64,000 bases of DNA from Sesamum alatum (taxonomy: Eukaryota > Streptophyta > Magnoliopsida > Lamiales > Pedaliaceae), in contig JACGWO010000003.1 of assembly GCA_034509735.1 (NCBI GenBank), positions 9,114,001-9,178,000 on the forward strand, given 5' to 3'. Positions 38,145 to 50,362 of the stretch are shown here, in pieces. Within the stretch, counting starts at the first letter, position 1; every line of letters starts with the position of its first letter. Under the pieces are notes generated by a model. That model searched no databases. It saw nothing but the letters and a program-made list of their open reading frames with translations, and was not told where the DNA came from. The translations under genes were made by a program, and so were the position numbers.

Positions 38145-39564
38145 ATATATATAGAGGAAGTATCCTATTCCTCTTCAAATTCCAACTTTTGGAAGACTAT
38201 TTTGATTAGGATTTTGACCTAGTCAAAGTCCTAGTCAAAATAGCTCTTTAATTTGGTCAAACCAATCCTAGCCATCCATTTCTCCTTTTAATCTCAACCA
38301 TCTATTTATTTTATGGAATATTTAAATCTTATTTAAATAATCCATAGGGCAATAAATGAATAAAATAAATAATAATATTTATTTTAAGCTCGTGCACTTA
38401 ATTCTAATAAATCAAATTTATTATTTTAGTTAAATTCCTTTTCATCCAATTTAAAGGAATTAACATCCCAAGAAAAGAGATCCGATAAAATCTAATTTAA
38501 ATGTCCTATCTCTCCAAATATTTAATTCTAAATTAAATACGTTATGTGTGTGGATTGTGTGTGACTCTTTAGGTTCACCTTCAGCTAGACTTGGTCGAAT
38601 TCCTAGAATTTATCCGTTACCATGGGTGGCTGTCTAGCAACAGTCCATCGCACTAGAGACTAGGTGAGTATGCGTGGGGGTGAACATTTAGGCTCTATAG
38701 TAAATTTATCCTTCCGCCTACGGTCTCACTACTTAGGGTCTAGGGCACGAAAACATAGGTACCAATTTTGGACCTAAGTATTGGCTTGTCCTACACTAAA
38801 CGTCGCAGGGAATCCCTCCCTTCTGTTCAGTTACTGTGGCCACAGATTCAGGGACAAGACTCAGAGTATAGTGAGACGCTACTGTCAGCGCTGTGACAGG
38901 AGACAGATCCTTTCTTGGAATTTACTGTCACGCTGCACATCATGATTGCACTAGATATGGCTTATGAATACTCAGTAACTATGACTTGGTGATCTCTCAC
39001 CATACCTAAGATACAAACACGGTGTACAGGTAAACTCAACAATTCCTCAAGTCCAAGGATCAACCTGTACCGTTGGAACCGGGAAGTCAAGTGATACCTA
39101 TCTGACCCTACTTAACGTCCTCCGTAAGACAGTTCCCGCGAGTCACCTCAGTCAGATGCTCCCTAGCTAGCTGACCCACTAACACTGCATAGACGACCCT
39201 CGTCGCCCGTCGATGAAACACGACAGAAGATGCTTAGTGCAAGTCTCAAGTGGATTCTCGATACTCATTTCTCGAGGATCCTTGACTTGGAGATTTTCAG
39301 ACTGATTCGGCGAAACTGATTTCATGAACCTACCTCCAAGCGTAGTTCCAGTTCCCGAAATGTGATCTCAGTATGTTGGCTTTGTTTGTGCAGTGAATAG
39401 TTATAAAGCAGTAAAGTGAACACATACAAAGTATTAGCCAGATGAACATCACTTTCTCATTCATCAAAGTTTATTAAAACTCTGAAATTGTTCAGACATA
39501 GGTTATATTTCGCTTAATGAAATTGGCTTCATGGTCACCTATTCTAACAATCTCACACTTGACC

Positions 39565-40285
39565 TTAAAGCCAATCGCCCATGTGTCTAATCCCCATCTT
39601 CTCAAGATGTTGCGTATGAGCATTTTGCGACATAAGCTTTGTTAGCGGATCTGCTGTGTTGTCTACTGAGCGGACTCGGTCCATGCAGACGTCACCACGT
39701 CTTCCCACCATTTCCCTCAGAAGGTGGTAGCGTCTAAGAATGTGCTTGGATCGGTGATGCAATCTCGGTTCCTTTGCTTGCGCTATGGCTCCGTTGTTAT
39801 CACAGAAGATAACTATAGGTTCCGCAATGCTAGGCACCACACCCAACTCTTGGATGTAGTTTCTCATCCAAACCGCTTCTTTGGCAGCTTCTGAAGCTAT
39901 TATGTATTCGGCCTCAGTGGTGGAATCAGCTGTGGTTGCTTGCTTGGAACTTTTCCATGCTACTATACCTCCATTGAGCCTGAACACATAACCTGACTGA
40001 GACTTGGCATCATCGTCATCTGCCTGGAAGCTAGCATCGCTAAAGCCTTCCAGGATCAGCTCTCCATTGCCATAGACCAAGAATATTTCCTTAGTCCTCC
40101 TCAAGTACTTAAGGATGCTCTTGACTGCATTCCAATGTGCCTCTCCTGCACAAGACTGATATCTACTCGTTACACTTAAGGCTTAAGCGATGTCAGGTCT
40201 CGTGCAGTGGATGGCATATTGGATGCTTCCTACGGCAGAAGCGTAGGGGATGCGTTTCATCCTTTCAAGTTCCTCATCAGTCTCC
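39565..40285 (-). pseudogene. copia RNase H and end of pol (element A, 3' part)
   Basis: This is the end of pol, cut from the rest by the Harbinger insertion at 40286-40289. It contains the connection domain (YASAVGSIQYAIHCTRPDIA, then an in-frame TAA near 40183) and RNase H: SDASFQAD, TTEAEY and CDNNGAIA supply the catalytic acidic residues, followed by RSKHILRRYHLLRE, ADPLTK and a terminal MGDWL. The 179-codon stretch from 40104 is open to its stop codon. RNase H degrades the RNA strand during reverse transcription. Here it is separated from its promoter and upstream domains and not functional as part of a polyprotein. Confidence 0.92.
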
Positions 40286-40288
40286 TTA

Positions 40289-40676
40289 GGGCTTGTTTAC
40301 TTCATGGAATAGTATAGGATATCCTACACAATCATGTTTTTTGCTGCGTTTACTAGCAAACTGGAAGGCCCTTGATTAATGGGGTTGGCCCGACACAAGT
40401 CCGAACAAATGGGGGTGTGTAATCCGGGGCAAAAGTGTTGTGATTACAAACCAGCAACAAGTCCTGATTCCAGCTTCTTTTTTCCTTCCGTATTTGCCCT
40501 CCCTTTTGTATGATAAAGTACCAATACACCCTTAAATATCCCCATATTTACCCCCCAAAAAGTCAGGTGCATTTATTGCACCTGACACATTTTTACCTAC
40601 CCAAGACTTGTCTTCCTCTTCTCATTTGGAAGGTATAGTGTAACACCCCTTTTTCTTCCTTCCTTCATCTCTATTC
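40289..40676. other. Left subterminal region of the Harbinger element
   Basis: Non-coding. Holds a short palindrome ATAGGATATCCTA near 40313-40326 just inside the terminal repeat. The region ends where solo LTR C inserted (TATTC at 40672-40676). Confidence 0.6.
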
Positions 40677-42905
40677 TGAAGGACAAGCGGATCCGCCCGG
40701 GAGCGCGAGCGGAAGCGAGGAAGCGATAAATGGTGCGTAAATTTAAAAAAAATTCAAAATACACGAATCCCAAGGGGTGTACCCTTGGGTGCTCAACTGG
40801 GCGTTCGATGTAGGATGTGTAAATATTAAAACATATATTTAAGCACATAGGGCATAGATATATAAATGAAATCAATCAAAGCGTAATAAACCGTTACCTA
40901 ATGATTGTTTAGCGTATGCTCCCGGCTACTTGCGTTGTTCCTTCTCCGGAATGCTCATGAAATCCAAACGTATGGATTCTCCAAAGGTGATCCACACCAC
41001 ACCGGAAGAAACACACGTTCTTCTTGCTAGAAAAGAATGGGTTTAGAAGGAATCGGTTTAAGAGAAGAACACTATGAATTAGTGTTCTCTTAAACTTACT
41101 TTGTTCTTCTTCTTGATTCAAAATCAAGTGAAGAACACAAGTGTGGGAGAGGGAGAGAGCACGAAATTTGAGAGAGAGGAGAGGGATTTTTGTCTTCTCT
41201 TTTTCCTAGAAAAAGATGAATAATGAATCACTTATGCTTGGTGTTGTATATTCTAATATATATACATAATTAATGTGATTATTGGAATATGTCTAGGTTC
41301 ATCCAAGGATGTTTAGATTCATTCCAATCAATCACCATCAATTCTTCAATCAAGCCTACCAAAATTTATGGTATGATCAAATCATACCAAAAGGGAAGAG
41401 CTTGATTGGAGTTGATTTGTCTCTTTCCAAAAGAGATAAGTCAACATACCACCTAGCATGAAATATGGCTGATTTTGCTTCCTCCAAGGGAGCATGTCGG
41501 CCATATTTAATTAAGGGAAGAAGTCCAACTTCTTCCTATTCCAAAATAGGAATTGTTTCTCCTCTCGGGTATAATTTAACGGACCGGATTTTATCGTAAT
41601 CCAATTACGACGAATCCAACATTAAATCTAATTTAATGTCCATTTAAATTATTCCCGTTGATCTTTTAATCCAATTAAAAGATCCAACGTCTCAACGTCT
41701 CAACTTTCCATATTTAATCGAAAATCCAATTTACCAATTAAATGAAAGCCCGATACAATATCGGCCCGTCCATCCAATGGACTTTCCCTCAAGTAATCCA
41801 ATTACTTATTTTATCCTTCGAGATTGACTCCAAGTCGATCTCTCAACCTCCTCGGTTATTTGTGTGTGACCCTTTAGGTTCACCCTCAGCTAGACTAGAC
41901 CCCGTGTCCCACAAGGGCCCGTTACCATGGGTGGCCGTCTAGCAACGGTCCATGGCACTAGAGACTAGGTGAATTGGCATGAACATTTAGGCGCCGATTC
42001 CGTACGGGTACGATCCTTCCATCTACCGTCTCCCGGCCTTAGTCTAGGATATGGAATTGGGCGTCGGTTCCCATCCTTGACTAGGCATCTATGCTTAATA
42101 CTCGAGATCACGTATGCTTCATTGCGTCGACACAGGAAACCATTCCCTGTTCGACCAACCACTGTGGCCACAGCTTCAAACAGCATGAACGTGTCTCCGA
42201 GTGCATAGGAGATACCTCTGTCACATACTGACAGGGGACGGATCCTCTTCTTGGAATCCACCATCCTCGCTACACATTCCGACTGCACTGGACAAGGCTT
42301 ATGATAATCATCTTACAGAATGATTACCTCTTGCCAGATCCAAGATACAGCCGTCCTGTGCGCGCGACTGCCATGATCCCTCAAGTCTGAGGATTACTCC
42401 CATACTATCGGAACCGAGAAAAACCAATCATACCGACCAAGCCTCCAAGGCTTCCACATGATGATCCCCGCGAGTCAGTCCAGTCGGCTCGACCCCAGTC
42501 GACCAACCCATCAAGATCGTGTAGGTGTCCCACGCCTGTCGCCGATGAAACACGACACTCATCCAATGAACACGACTCTTGACGCAAGTCTCAATAGGAC
42601 TCCTGATGCCATGTCTCGAGGTCCTCGACTTGGAACGTTTCAGACCCAACTCTTAATCAGTTGGTTTCATGACCATCATCCAATGCGTGGCCTAACTGCA
42701 CGAGTTGTTATCCATGGTCTGTGGGCTTTGTTGCGATATAAGTTAAACACCATTTTAACAAATGTAAGATGAGCGCAACAAAGAAGGTACCATTGGTGAC
42801 GAATACTCATCTTATTCATCACATAATAATATTACATTTACATCAAGTTGTCAGATAGGTTACAAATCGCCAAACCTATTGGCTTTCTGGTCACCTATTC
42901 TAACA
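40677..42905 (-). mobile_element. Solo LTR (copy C) nested in the Harbinger element
   Basis: A 2,229-bp LTR from TGAAGGACAAGCGGATCC to CACCTATTCTAACA with a perfect TATTC duplication (40672-40676 and 42906-42910). Sense strand is minus. It carries the conserved hairpin at 41925-41955. It closely resembles LTR H at the right edge of the window, so these are one subfamily. Confidence 0.95.
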
Positions 42906-43615
42906 TATTCTCCATTTTTGAAGTCATCAAAAGAAGGTATTTGCTTCAATGGTTTTGGAGCTTTACTTATTAATTTAAAAAACTGTTATGTAAATTTTTT
43001 GTTTTTTCCGTCATTCAATTTTTTTCGTATTAGTTACAGCAATGTATTACGTAACGTAAGGTGTGTTAATTTTTTTCTAAGTTCGTCCACGACTTTTCTG
43101 CAGCCGCGGTAGACCTGGTTCTTGCAAGCCCCACCAATGTTCTTCCTTGCTGAATTCTCCAGATCTTCAACTAATTGTGTGAGTGTACACCCACACTTTC
43201 ATATCTACTACTACGGTCCATTTTTTTCTTGCTTACGGCAAAAAATAATTGGTACCAATTGTTGGGATTTAAATTGTAGTGTGAATATAATGTCTGTGTT
43301 CATTTATATCTTTCCTGGATTTGTTGTTAGATATGTGCCGTTTTCAGTAGCAAGTATAATCATGAAATAACATTTTACCTGGTGCCGAAATTAAGTTCCA
43401 GTTATATATTAAACTGTGTTCTAAATGGTCATATTTTTACATTTCTAGTTTGTTCGTGGTGTTGTTATTTCGTACCCTACCGCAATTGAGTTCTAATGTC
43501 GTTCCAGTAAACTCCCCCCCTTTGTAATTGCATTACGAAGAAATAAGAAATTTGTTTGTTATTTATGCATTGTCTATCCCTTCCCTCAACGTTGGCTTAT
43601 TTGGTGATTCTTAGG
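42906..43615. other. Region upstream of the Harbinger transposase
   Basis: Non-coding, T-rich DNA of the Harbinger element between the nested LTR and the transposase start. It presumably contains the transposase promoter and leader. A CTTAG immediately precedes the chosen ATG and could be a leader-intron acceptor. Confidence 0.45.
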
Positions 43616-45020
43616 ATGGTTACACGGCGTCAGATCCTAGCACTAATTGTTGTTCAACAGATCTTGGTTGAGATAGTTGTTGCCCTCACCCTCTTTGTCT
43701 ATGTTTTCGATGTCATGCAACGTAATCGTAGTAGGCGTAGTATTCGTGGCCCCCGTAGCTACAACAGAAATGGTCGAATTCCTTCGCAGGTTAACCATTT
43801 GCGTAGGCTAGTTATTGACAATGATCTAGCTTGTCTAAGGAATCTCCATATGAATAGAAATGCATTTGGAAGATTGTGCTATATTTTGGAAAATGCTGGC
43901 GGCTTACGTGATAATAAAAGTATGTCCATTATCGAACAAACAACCATTTTCTTAAGTATTATATCCCATCATAAAAAGAATTGGGTTGTCAAAGATGATT
44001 TCATGCGCTCGGGTCGTACGGTGAGCCAGTGTTTTCATAGAGTTTTGAATACGATCTTGAAACTCCATACTACATTTCTGGCAACACCTGTTCCAATTGG
44101 TGACGATTGCGTTGATTCGAGGTGGAAATGGTTCAAGGTAATTAATTATGATAGAGCTTACCAAATTTTTGAACGTTGTTTTAAAAGCTTTAGCGTTTCC
44201 CTAGTAACTAACAAGTTATTCAAATACTCAATGCTTAGGGGTGTTTGGGTGCACTTGATGGCACATATAGTGATGTTAGGGTCCCAGATGCCGACAAAGG
44301 CCGCTACCGTACAAGGAAAGGACATATTGCTGTTAACGTATTAGGTGTATGCAACCCAAGCATGCAGTTTATTTACGTGTTAACGCGTTGGGAGGGGAGT
44401 GCTGCTGATAGTAGGGTTTTGCGTGATGCAATAAACAGACGTAATGGTTTGAGAGTCCCCACAGGTATACCTATAATTTAACAATGTCGAAATTTCGTAG
44501 TTACAATGACAATCTTATTTCTCCGTCATGGCTGCTTTCTAATTAGTGAACACTTCTTAATTAGGGAAATACTACTTGTGTGACAATGGCTACACAAATG
44601 GGGATGGCTTCTTAACACCGTATAGAGGCGTTAGATATCACATAAAAGAATGGGACCGCGGTGCACTAGGACCTCAGAATAAGGAGGAGCTTTTCAATTT
44701 GAAGCACTCTTCGGCCAGAAATGTGATTGAACGTACATTTGGCTTGTTGAAAGTTCGTTGGGGTATATTAAGGAGTCAATCTTTTTACCCAATTGAGATC
44801 TAAAATAGAATTATTATGGCATGTTGCTTACTACATAATTTTATCCGTACCGAGATGCTAGATGACCCAATGGAGTTTAGAGATTCCGGAAAACACAGAT
44901 GGACATATTGACCCTAACGCTGAATTTATTTCGACGATTGACACCAACCCGGCTTGGACTAATTGGCGTGATGATATGGCTGCGGACATGTATTCTGAGT
45001 GGTTGACCTGGAATGGATGA
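43616..45020 (+). pseudogene. PIF/Harbinger DDE transposase, inactivated
   Basis: This enzyme cuts and rejoins transposon ends. Three exons: 43616-44137, 44239-44464 and 44565-45020, with introns of 101 and 100 bp having GT...AG borders. The conceptual protein is 400 aa. The DDE_Tnp_4 catalytic triad is visible: D181 in GALDGT, D256 in CDNGYTN and E305 in NVIERTFG. An upstream helix-turn-helix-like section is seen near FMRSGRTVSQCF. Lesions: TAA at 44801-44803 (codon 329), where the family has glutamine before NRIIMACCLLHNF, and a one-base insertion near 44879, after which the frame resumes to a stop at 45018-45020. The start at 43616 (MVTRRQ) is chosen because a splice-like CTTAG precedes it; an in-frame ATG at 43556 is possible. 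It is followed on the same strand by ORF1. Confidence 0.92.
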
Positions 45021-45356
45021 ATGTTTGGGTAGTTCTGTTGTTTTTTGAATTGCAGTTGTGAACTATGTTAATTGCAGTTAGTCATTCTCCCTGTACTGAA
45101 TTGCCGAAGACTGAATTATCACACTTTTTATTGTATGGTGTTTATCATGTACTCATTTTTCATTTATAGTCACATACATTTTTCAGCCTTATTTGTTAAC
45201 GCCCCCAACCGTGCTATATTATAAACTACAGATCATACTTGGTTGTTTTGTTAGCTTATTTATTATATAAGATCTATTAACTTTGTTATATGATTTATTA
45301 ATGTATTATGTAATGCACCACATTATGCAGTTGTCAAGATACATACCAATTTCTCA

Positions 45357-46436
45357 ATGAATACACCAGATGATGAAGGTAATAGTAAGCATCGACGTCG
45401 TGGTGCATTAAAGGAGAAATCCATCAGTCGTCGTACTTGGACCGCTAGGGAGGAAGAGGCCCTCATAAACGGTTTGAAATCCATTATTGTTAGTGGATGG
45501 AAATGCGATAATGGGTTTCAGAATGGTTATTTGATGCAACTAGAAGGTCACATGCTTAATGTGTTTCTGAATTCCGATATAAGAGCCAAACCCCATATTA
45601 ACTCAAAAATCCACGTGTGGAAAAAACAATACGCGATACTAGTGAGCATGATGTCAAGGAGTGGATTTGGGTGGGATGAAGGCAAAAATATGATTAAGGT
45701 TGAGGAAAATAGCATATGGGAGGAGTATGTTAAGGTAACGATTCCATAATTCTTTAAATTAAGTTCACTAAATTTATTAATAGCATCTGTCCAAACCATT
45801 TTAATTATATTACTGCGTTGATCTTTTTTTTAGGTAGACCCATCTGCAAAGTCCATGTGTTACAAGTCTTTCCTGTATTTTCCCACCTGGCGTGAAATAT
45901 TTGGAAAGGATCATGCATTCGGTGAGGCAGCTAAGGACGGTCCTGCCCATGCAGAAGTTGTGCAAGCCGAGGCGGGAGCTGGGGCACAAGATTAATATGT
46001 TCCAACCGCATAATGGAATCCAGAAGAAGGGTTCACAGGTAATGAGGGAGAACCTGCACCACCATCTTACATGAATGTTGATCCAACCGCAAACTCTTCC
46101 AACGCCCCTAAGGTTACCACCGGAAGCTCAAAGAAACGCAAACACAATGAGGTCGCCGCAACTGAAAGGTTGGTGGATATGGTGAGTACGTTCTGTCAAG
46201 ATGCCAACAATTGTATCGGGACTCTAACGAGAGTTCTTGAAAATGAATTTGGTGACCCAAATAAATGCACAAACATCGCCGAAGCAGTGGCCGAACTTGA
46301 TGACATTGACGAGAACGAACAACTTCTTATAGTCGGTCGACTTGATAACAATCCGAAAGATATGGAACTTTTTTTCTCATTGCCGCAAGATAAACGTACT
46401 CGGCTAGTACGTTTGATGCTCGCGGGTAGGTTCTAA
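45357..46436 (+). pseudogene. Harbinger ORF1, Myb/SANT-like DNA-binding protein, inactivated
   Basis: Second classic Harbinger gene; in this superfamily the Myb-like protein binds element ends or brings the transposase into the nucleus. Exons 45357-45734 and 45834-46436, a 99-bp intron in phase 0, give 326 codons. The Myb_DNA-bind_3-type domain covers about residues 26-126: RTWTAREEEALINGL, SKIHVWKKQYAILVSMM, GFGWDE and SIWEEYVK, with spaced tryptophans. A basic stretch SSKKRKHNE could be a nuclear signal. The C-terminal part is acidic and leucine-rich and ends in MLAGRF. Two in-frame TAA stops (45993-45995 and 46011-46013) interrupt the linker; both could derive from CAA. The intron falls directly after WEEYVK, as in the three minus-strand paralogues. 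Confidence 0.9.
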
Positions 46437-47492
46437 GGTGTGAACAACGACGTAATACTGTGTCGAATGGGATGAAACGGGGTGTTAACGACACACTTTT
46501 TGGTGTTTGCGAGCATGTTCGTATCAAACTCGCGTATTTTGGAACTATGACAACGTATTTTGGAACCATGCTAACTTAGTAGGATCTAATTGTCGTGTAA
46601 GGTAATATCGAAGACGATGATATATCTGGCTTTTTCTAGTTGTATTACTTGGTTGTGTTGCTACAACCTTCACTGGTCTTTTAAAATTGAAGTACTTTAT
46701 GTTAACATTAGAATTGTTCAAAAAAAATTGGTCCGCTGCCATTTGCTTAAATGTGAAGTACTTTATTTTATCATTATAATTGTCCAAAACAATTTAAAAA
46801 GTTAAAATTGATTTAATTTGAAAATATGTTAGGTTATATAGTGATATGTACATCTCTAACAATAAATAATTAATAAAATTTTAATATATTCATTCATATA
46901 ATAAACATTAGATAATTAATGATAAAAATATATGTATATAAAATACGCGTATTCATCCTTCAAAAAAAATTTTCGTAAATGGATTTTAAAAATGCGTATC
47001 CATCATTTTAACTCAATTGTCGTAACGTAACGACCAATTTTGGTTGTAGTATGTTAATTAGCTCATTAACACTTACAACAATAGAAGCATATTGCTAATA
47101 GAATTACTTGGTGGAACTAAGACTTTATTTTACAAATGAACCATATGCAAGGGTTAAATCATTATTATATATTAAATCATTACTTTTATATGAAATGATT
47201 CTACTTACCTGCTACAACATTATACTGTAATATATAACGAAATTACATTTATCTTAATCATTACTCAGTTGATAACCATATAAACGAACAACCATCTTAC
47301 CATTACAAAATATACATCACCATACCAAAATATATTAAACCATACTTCCTAAACATATTATGCGTTTATAGAGATGTACTCAAATACCCAACGATATGTA
47401 CGATTCATACATACATACGATTCATTTACAAAACACAACATGCAAAACAAGTATTTTTCAAAATAAAGTACATCTCTTATTACTAAACCGAT
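46437..47492. other. Convergent intergenic region in the Harbinger element
   Basis: Lies between the 3' ends of ORF1 (plus) and Myb/SANT gene 1 (minus). AT-rich, non-coding; it should hold the poly(A) signals of both. Confidence 0.55.
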
Positions 47493-48222
47493 TCACTCAC
47501 TGTCGCTTGACGTCAACGGAACAACAATTCGAAGAAGTGTTGCGGTTTCCTCATGTGCTTCGTCGTCGGTATCTGATTCGAACAGCCATCCGTATGAATC
47601 AGACCCACTCGATATGTTAATGACGTCCTCTTCACGAACAGCTTCTTCCCCGCCGATGTTTTCTTCTTCCCCACTAGATATGTCGACCACCTTGACGACC
47701 GGGGGTTCCTCGTTAGGCTCAAATATCATCTTCAACTTATCCCATTCTGGTTCACCTTTCTGAACGTAAGCATCAACATATTTTCCTACAACAAAAACGT
47801 AATACATGCACATGATAGGTTTGAAGTTATTATTTTCAGATAAGCGCCAAAACCGAAATGCATGGAATATTTAGGAAAAGATAGTGTGAATACTTCTCTC
47901 ATCCTTTCCAAAACTTCTGGTGGACCATCTATCACATCAGTTTCTTGGTCCCATGTAATTTTTGGATGCTCAATCACCGATCTGAACGTGTTGTATCGTG
48001 TTCGAAGCCTCTCCAAATGCCACAAGTATGTCTTCGGCTGGAATGCCAATTCCAGCCATGGGTAACCGCTTTTGACGCAAAATTTAACGCATACTCATTG
48101 ACGTTGTTGGGGTCGTGTTGCTTCCGTCCTTTCAAGGCTATGAAAGCCGTATCGTGAGGCTTCGTCCAACGGCCGGAGTAAAACCACTTTCGCTGCGGCT
48201 TGGTTGGAACTATTCCGGCCAT
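47493..48222 (-). pseudogene. Accessory Myb/SANT-like protein 1 (Harbinger cargo), frameshifted
   Basis: A Myb/SANT-like DNA-binding protein. Exon 1 runs 48222-47894 and exon 2 47785-47493, with a 108-bp GTATTC...TTGTAG intron. Starts MAGIVPTKPQRKWF, with the domain opening FYSGRWTKPHDTAF, continuing LWHLERLRTRYNTFRSVI, a TWDQETD block and PEVLERMRE at the exon end. Exon 2 has EPEWDKLKMIFEPNE, then an acidic tail with two DISSG/NISSG motifs. One-base deletions are inferred near 48049 and in the A-run at the start of exon 2 (about 47782); repairing neither leaves one frame. The exon junction aligns with those of the neighbouring paralogues and ORF1. It probably bound DNA at element ends or regulated the transposase; this is inference. 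Confidence 0.75.
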
Positions 48223-49573
48223 ATGAGTTTTTCAAGTGCAGGAAATACTGGAAATATAAATATCTGCCTCACAGAGTGAAATGAGCCATGCATATTGAAA
48301 CTCCCTTTTTAAAGAGATTGTCCCTAACCTGCAAAACAAACAAAGTTATCAATATTGGGTTGGGTAGATTTTTCGGCAAGAGTGAAGGGTCTAGTCCTTC
48401 AGGATATCATTACATATCATGTCTAGTCCTTTCAAGATCTTTTTTCTTTATTTTGTTGTGAAACCGAAGGAAGGCTCTTCCATTTCCCAGCCTCTTCCAA
48501 TTCTTTGGTAGGTAATGAGGGAAAGTAATTACTGCAAGTGCATTGGAAAGGTAAATGTATAATGGGATTAGTTGTACACAACTTGAGGGTAGCTCCAAAC
48601 ATTTATCAAAATATTAATTACTATGGAATATCTACATAATAATAGATCAAAGGATATTATTATATTAATATGTTAATAAATAATATGGGTATAAATATTA
48701 TTAGCAGTTTCTATGAGCTCAAATATGTTACGACATATTTACGTGAATTATCAATTCATGAATTAATATATGAATTCATGTAGCTTGCTAAAATGACATT
48801 CATGTATGTTAATAAATAATATGGGTATAAATATTATTAGCAGTTTCTATGAGGTCAAATATGTTACGACATATTCACGTGAAATATCAATTTATGAATT
48901 AATATATGAATTCATGTAGCTTGCTAAAATGACTTTCGTGTATGTTTTTTCAAAAATAATGACAACATAAATGAATACAGTTATTGAAATTTAAATATGA
49001 AATATTGAAATTTATTAACCAAAATATTAATTCCATTACACAAAAAAAAAAATGCCAATATTGTGTGACCATAATTTCGGGACTGATTTATTAACAAAAT
49101 ATTAAATTTTAGGCAGTTTCTTACATCTCTACAATGGGTATGGTTGGAAAAAAGATTGGAATGGTAAAATATTATACCTCAAATTTAATAAGTTATACGT
49201 AATTAACCAGTACTTTACATAGGTAATAGAAGCAGATTAACATAAACAGTCCATTCATAACGGTACTTGCTTAATACGACATATTACACTTCATCACCCC
49301 ATTCACTAATTAATACAAGCAACTTGGTAATAATAATCGGATGAACCACTAAGAAGGATATAGTTACTATGTCGAAGCAACTAGCCATAATTGTACAAAA
49401 AAGTGGTTCAATTTGAAATAGATTCGTGCCTACATAACATATTAAAAACACCATAGATTTTGAATATGCAGCTCATAACATGGTGTTAACAAAAGGGAAT
49501 GGACTACTAGGGCAACCAGTTACTTAGATGGATACGGGAAGTCATTTGACGCAGAAGAGCTAGGGTGCTCAAC
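48223..49573. other. Intergenic region in the Harbinger element
   Basis: Non-coding DNA between Myb/SANT genes 1 and 2. It holds the 136-bp tandem duplication at 48670-48943. A poly-A/T-rich section near 49040 has no identified role. Confidence 0.5.
48670..48943. repeat. 136-bp tandem duplication
   Basis: Two adjacent copies start at 48670 and 48806, both with ATGTTAATAAATAATATGGG. They are nearly identical through GCTTGCTAAAATGAC. Differences are single bases (GAGCTC against GAGGTC, TTTACGTG against TTCACGTG). Confidence 0.88.
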
Positions 49574-50362
49574 CTATACGTAAATTGCAATTGGTGAGTT
49601 CGGTATATCATTAGTTGCGGTTGGTGTACCACGTGGAACACCCGGCAACGAAAGAATGGAATCCACCTCGTCTTCATCGGATGGATAATAACGTTCCATG
49701 AAACGCCAAAGCGAGGTAGAATCAACCGAACCATCAGCCAGGACATTCACAGTGTGTTGTACTCGCGTCGTGATGCCATCCTGGGGTAGTTCGGCCAAAT
49801 AACGGGGCACAACAGCGAACAATTCTACATCATTGTCGACTTTTCCTAACTCAGTATCAAGGTGATCGGGTCCAAACAGTATGCAGAGATTTGCGTACTG
49901 GTCTTCATAGGCATTGACATAGCACTTTGCTATGACCCTCTCCTACGAGGAAAGCACATGTTAATAATATACTATAATCGGCATGCATAAACATTTCAAC
50001 AAAACATTTCACTGTTTTTGTAAGCTTAAAAACGTTTGAAGTGTTAAAATTCACACCTGTATAATCATCTCCCATACTTCATCTGCTGCTATTACGTAAC
50101 GCCGTTCATGATTGCAATTGACGCCGTCAAAGTTCATAATCCATGAGAATACAGCATGTCGTTCTTCAAGGTCCTGTAACTTCCTCTTTCCAAAACTATA
50201 CCCTATGACATCCCCATGCACCTTGTTAACATCATACAAGGCACACATTATGGCATGACAGTTAGTACCGAATTTATGGAAGTTTCCTTCAACATTTTGT
50301 TCAACCAAAGAGTCTACAAATGTTCTTTCCATCTCTTTAGACCAACGTGAGCTGTAGAACAA
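49574..50362 (-). pseudogene. Accessory Myb/SANT-like protein 2 (Harbinger cargo), least damaged
   Basis: Exon 1 (50362 or slightly upstream to 50057) and exon 2 (49942-49574) join across a 114-bp intron in phase 0 (CAG|GTGTGA, TCGTAG|GAG) and read without a stop. The Myb/SANT-like domain is clear: FYSSRWSKEMERTFVDSLVE, then SFGKRKLQDLEERHAVFSWI and AADEVWEMIIQ. Exon 2 has AYEDQYANLCILFGPDHLD, then an acidic serine/proline-rich tail with SLWRFMERYYPSDEDE. The frame stays open upstream to an in-frame TAG near 50413, but no ATG lies in it before the domain; ATG loss or an undetected leader exon would explain this. About 225 codons survive from 50362. No catalytic motif, so a DNA-binding or adaptor role is inferred. 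Confidence 0.75.

Larger units (their letters stand above)
34583..39549 (-). repeat. 3' LTR of element A, interrupted
   Basis: Two parts, 34583-35152 and 38145-39549, together about 1.97 kb, match the 5' LTR at 59355-61305 along their length. The outer terminus reads TAAAAGCC instead of TGAAAGCC, one mutation. The inner terminus follows the RNase H stop codon by about 15 bases, with a purine-biased stretch as the likely polypurine tract. A TG dinucleotide run lies at 35092-35109. Confidence 0.88.

Noticed and set aside
41969..42288. Overlapping open frames on both strands inside solo LTR C (also in D, H and E)
   Set aside because: They recur in all LTR copies because the LTR is conserved DNA, but frames are broken differently between copies, so coding selection is unlikely.
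43952..44164. Minus-strand 70-codon frame
   Set aside because: Antisense shadow of the Harbinger transposase first exon.
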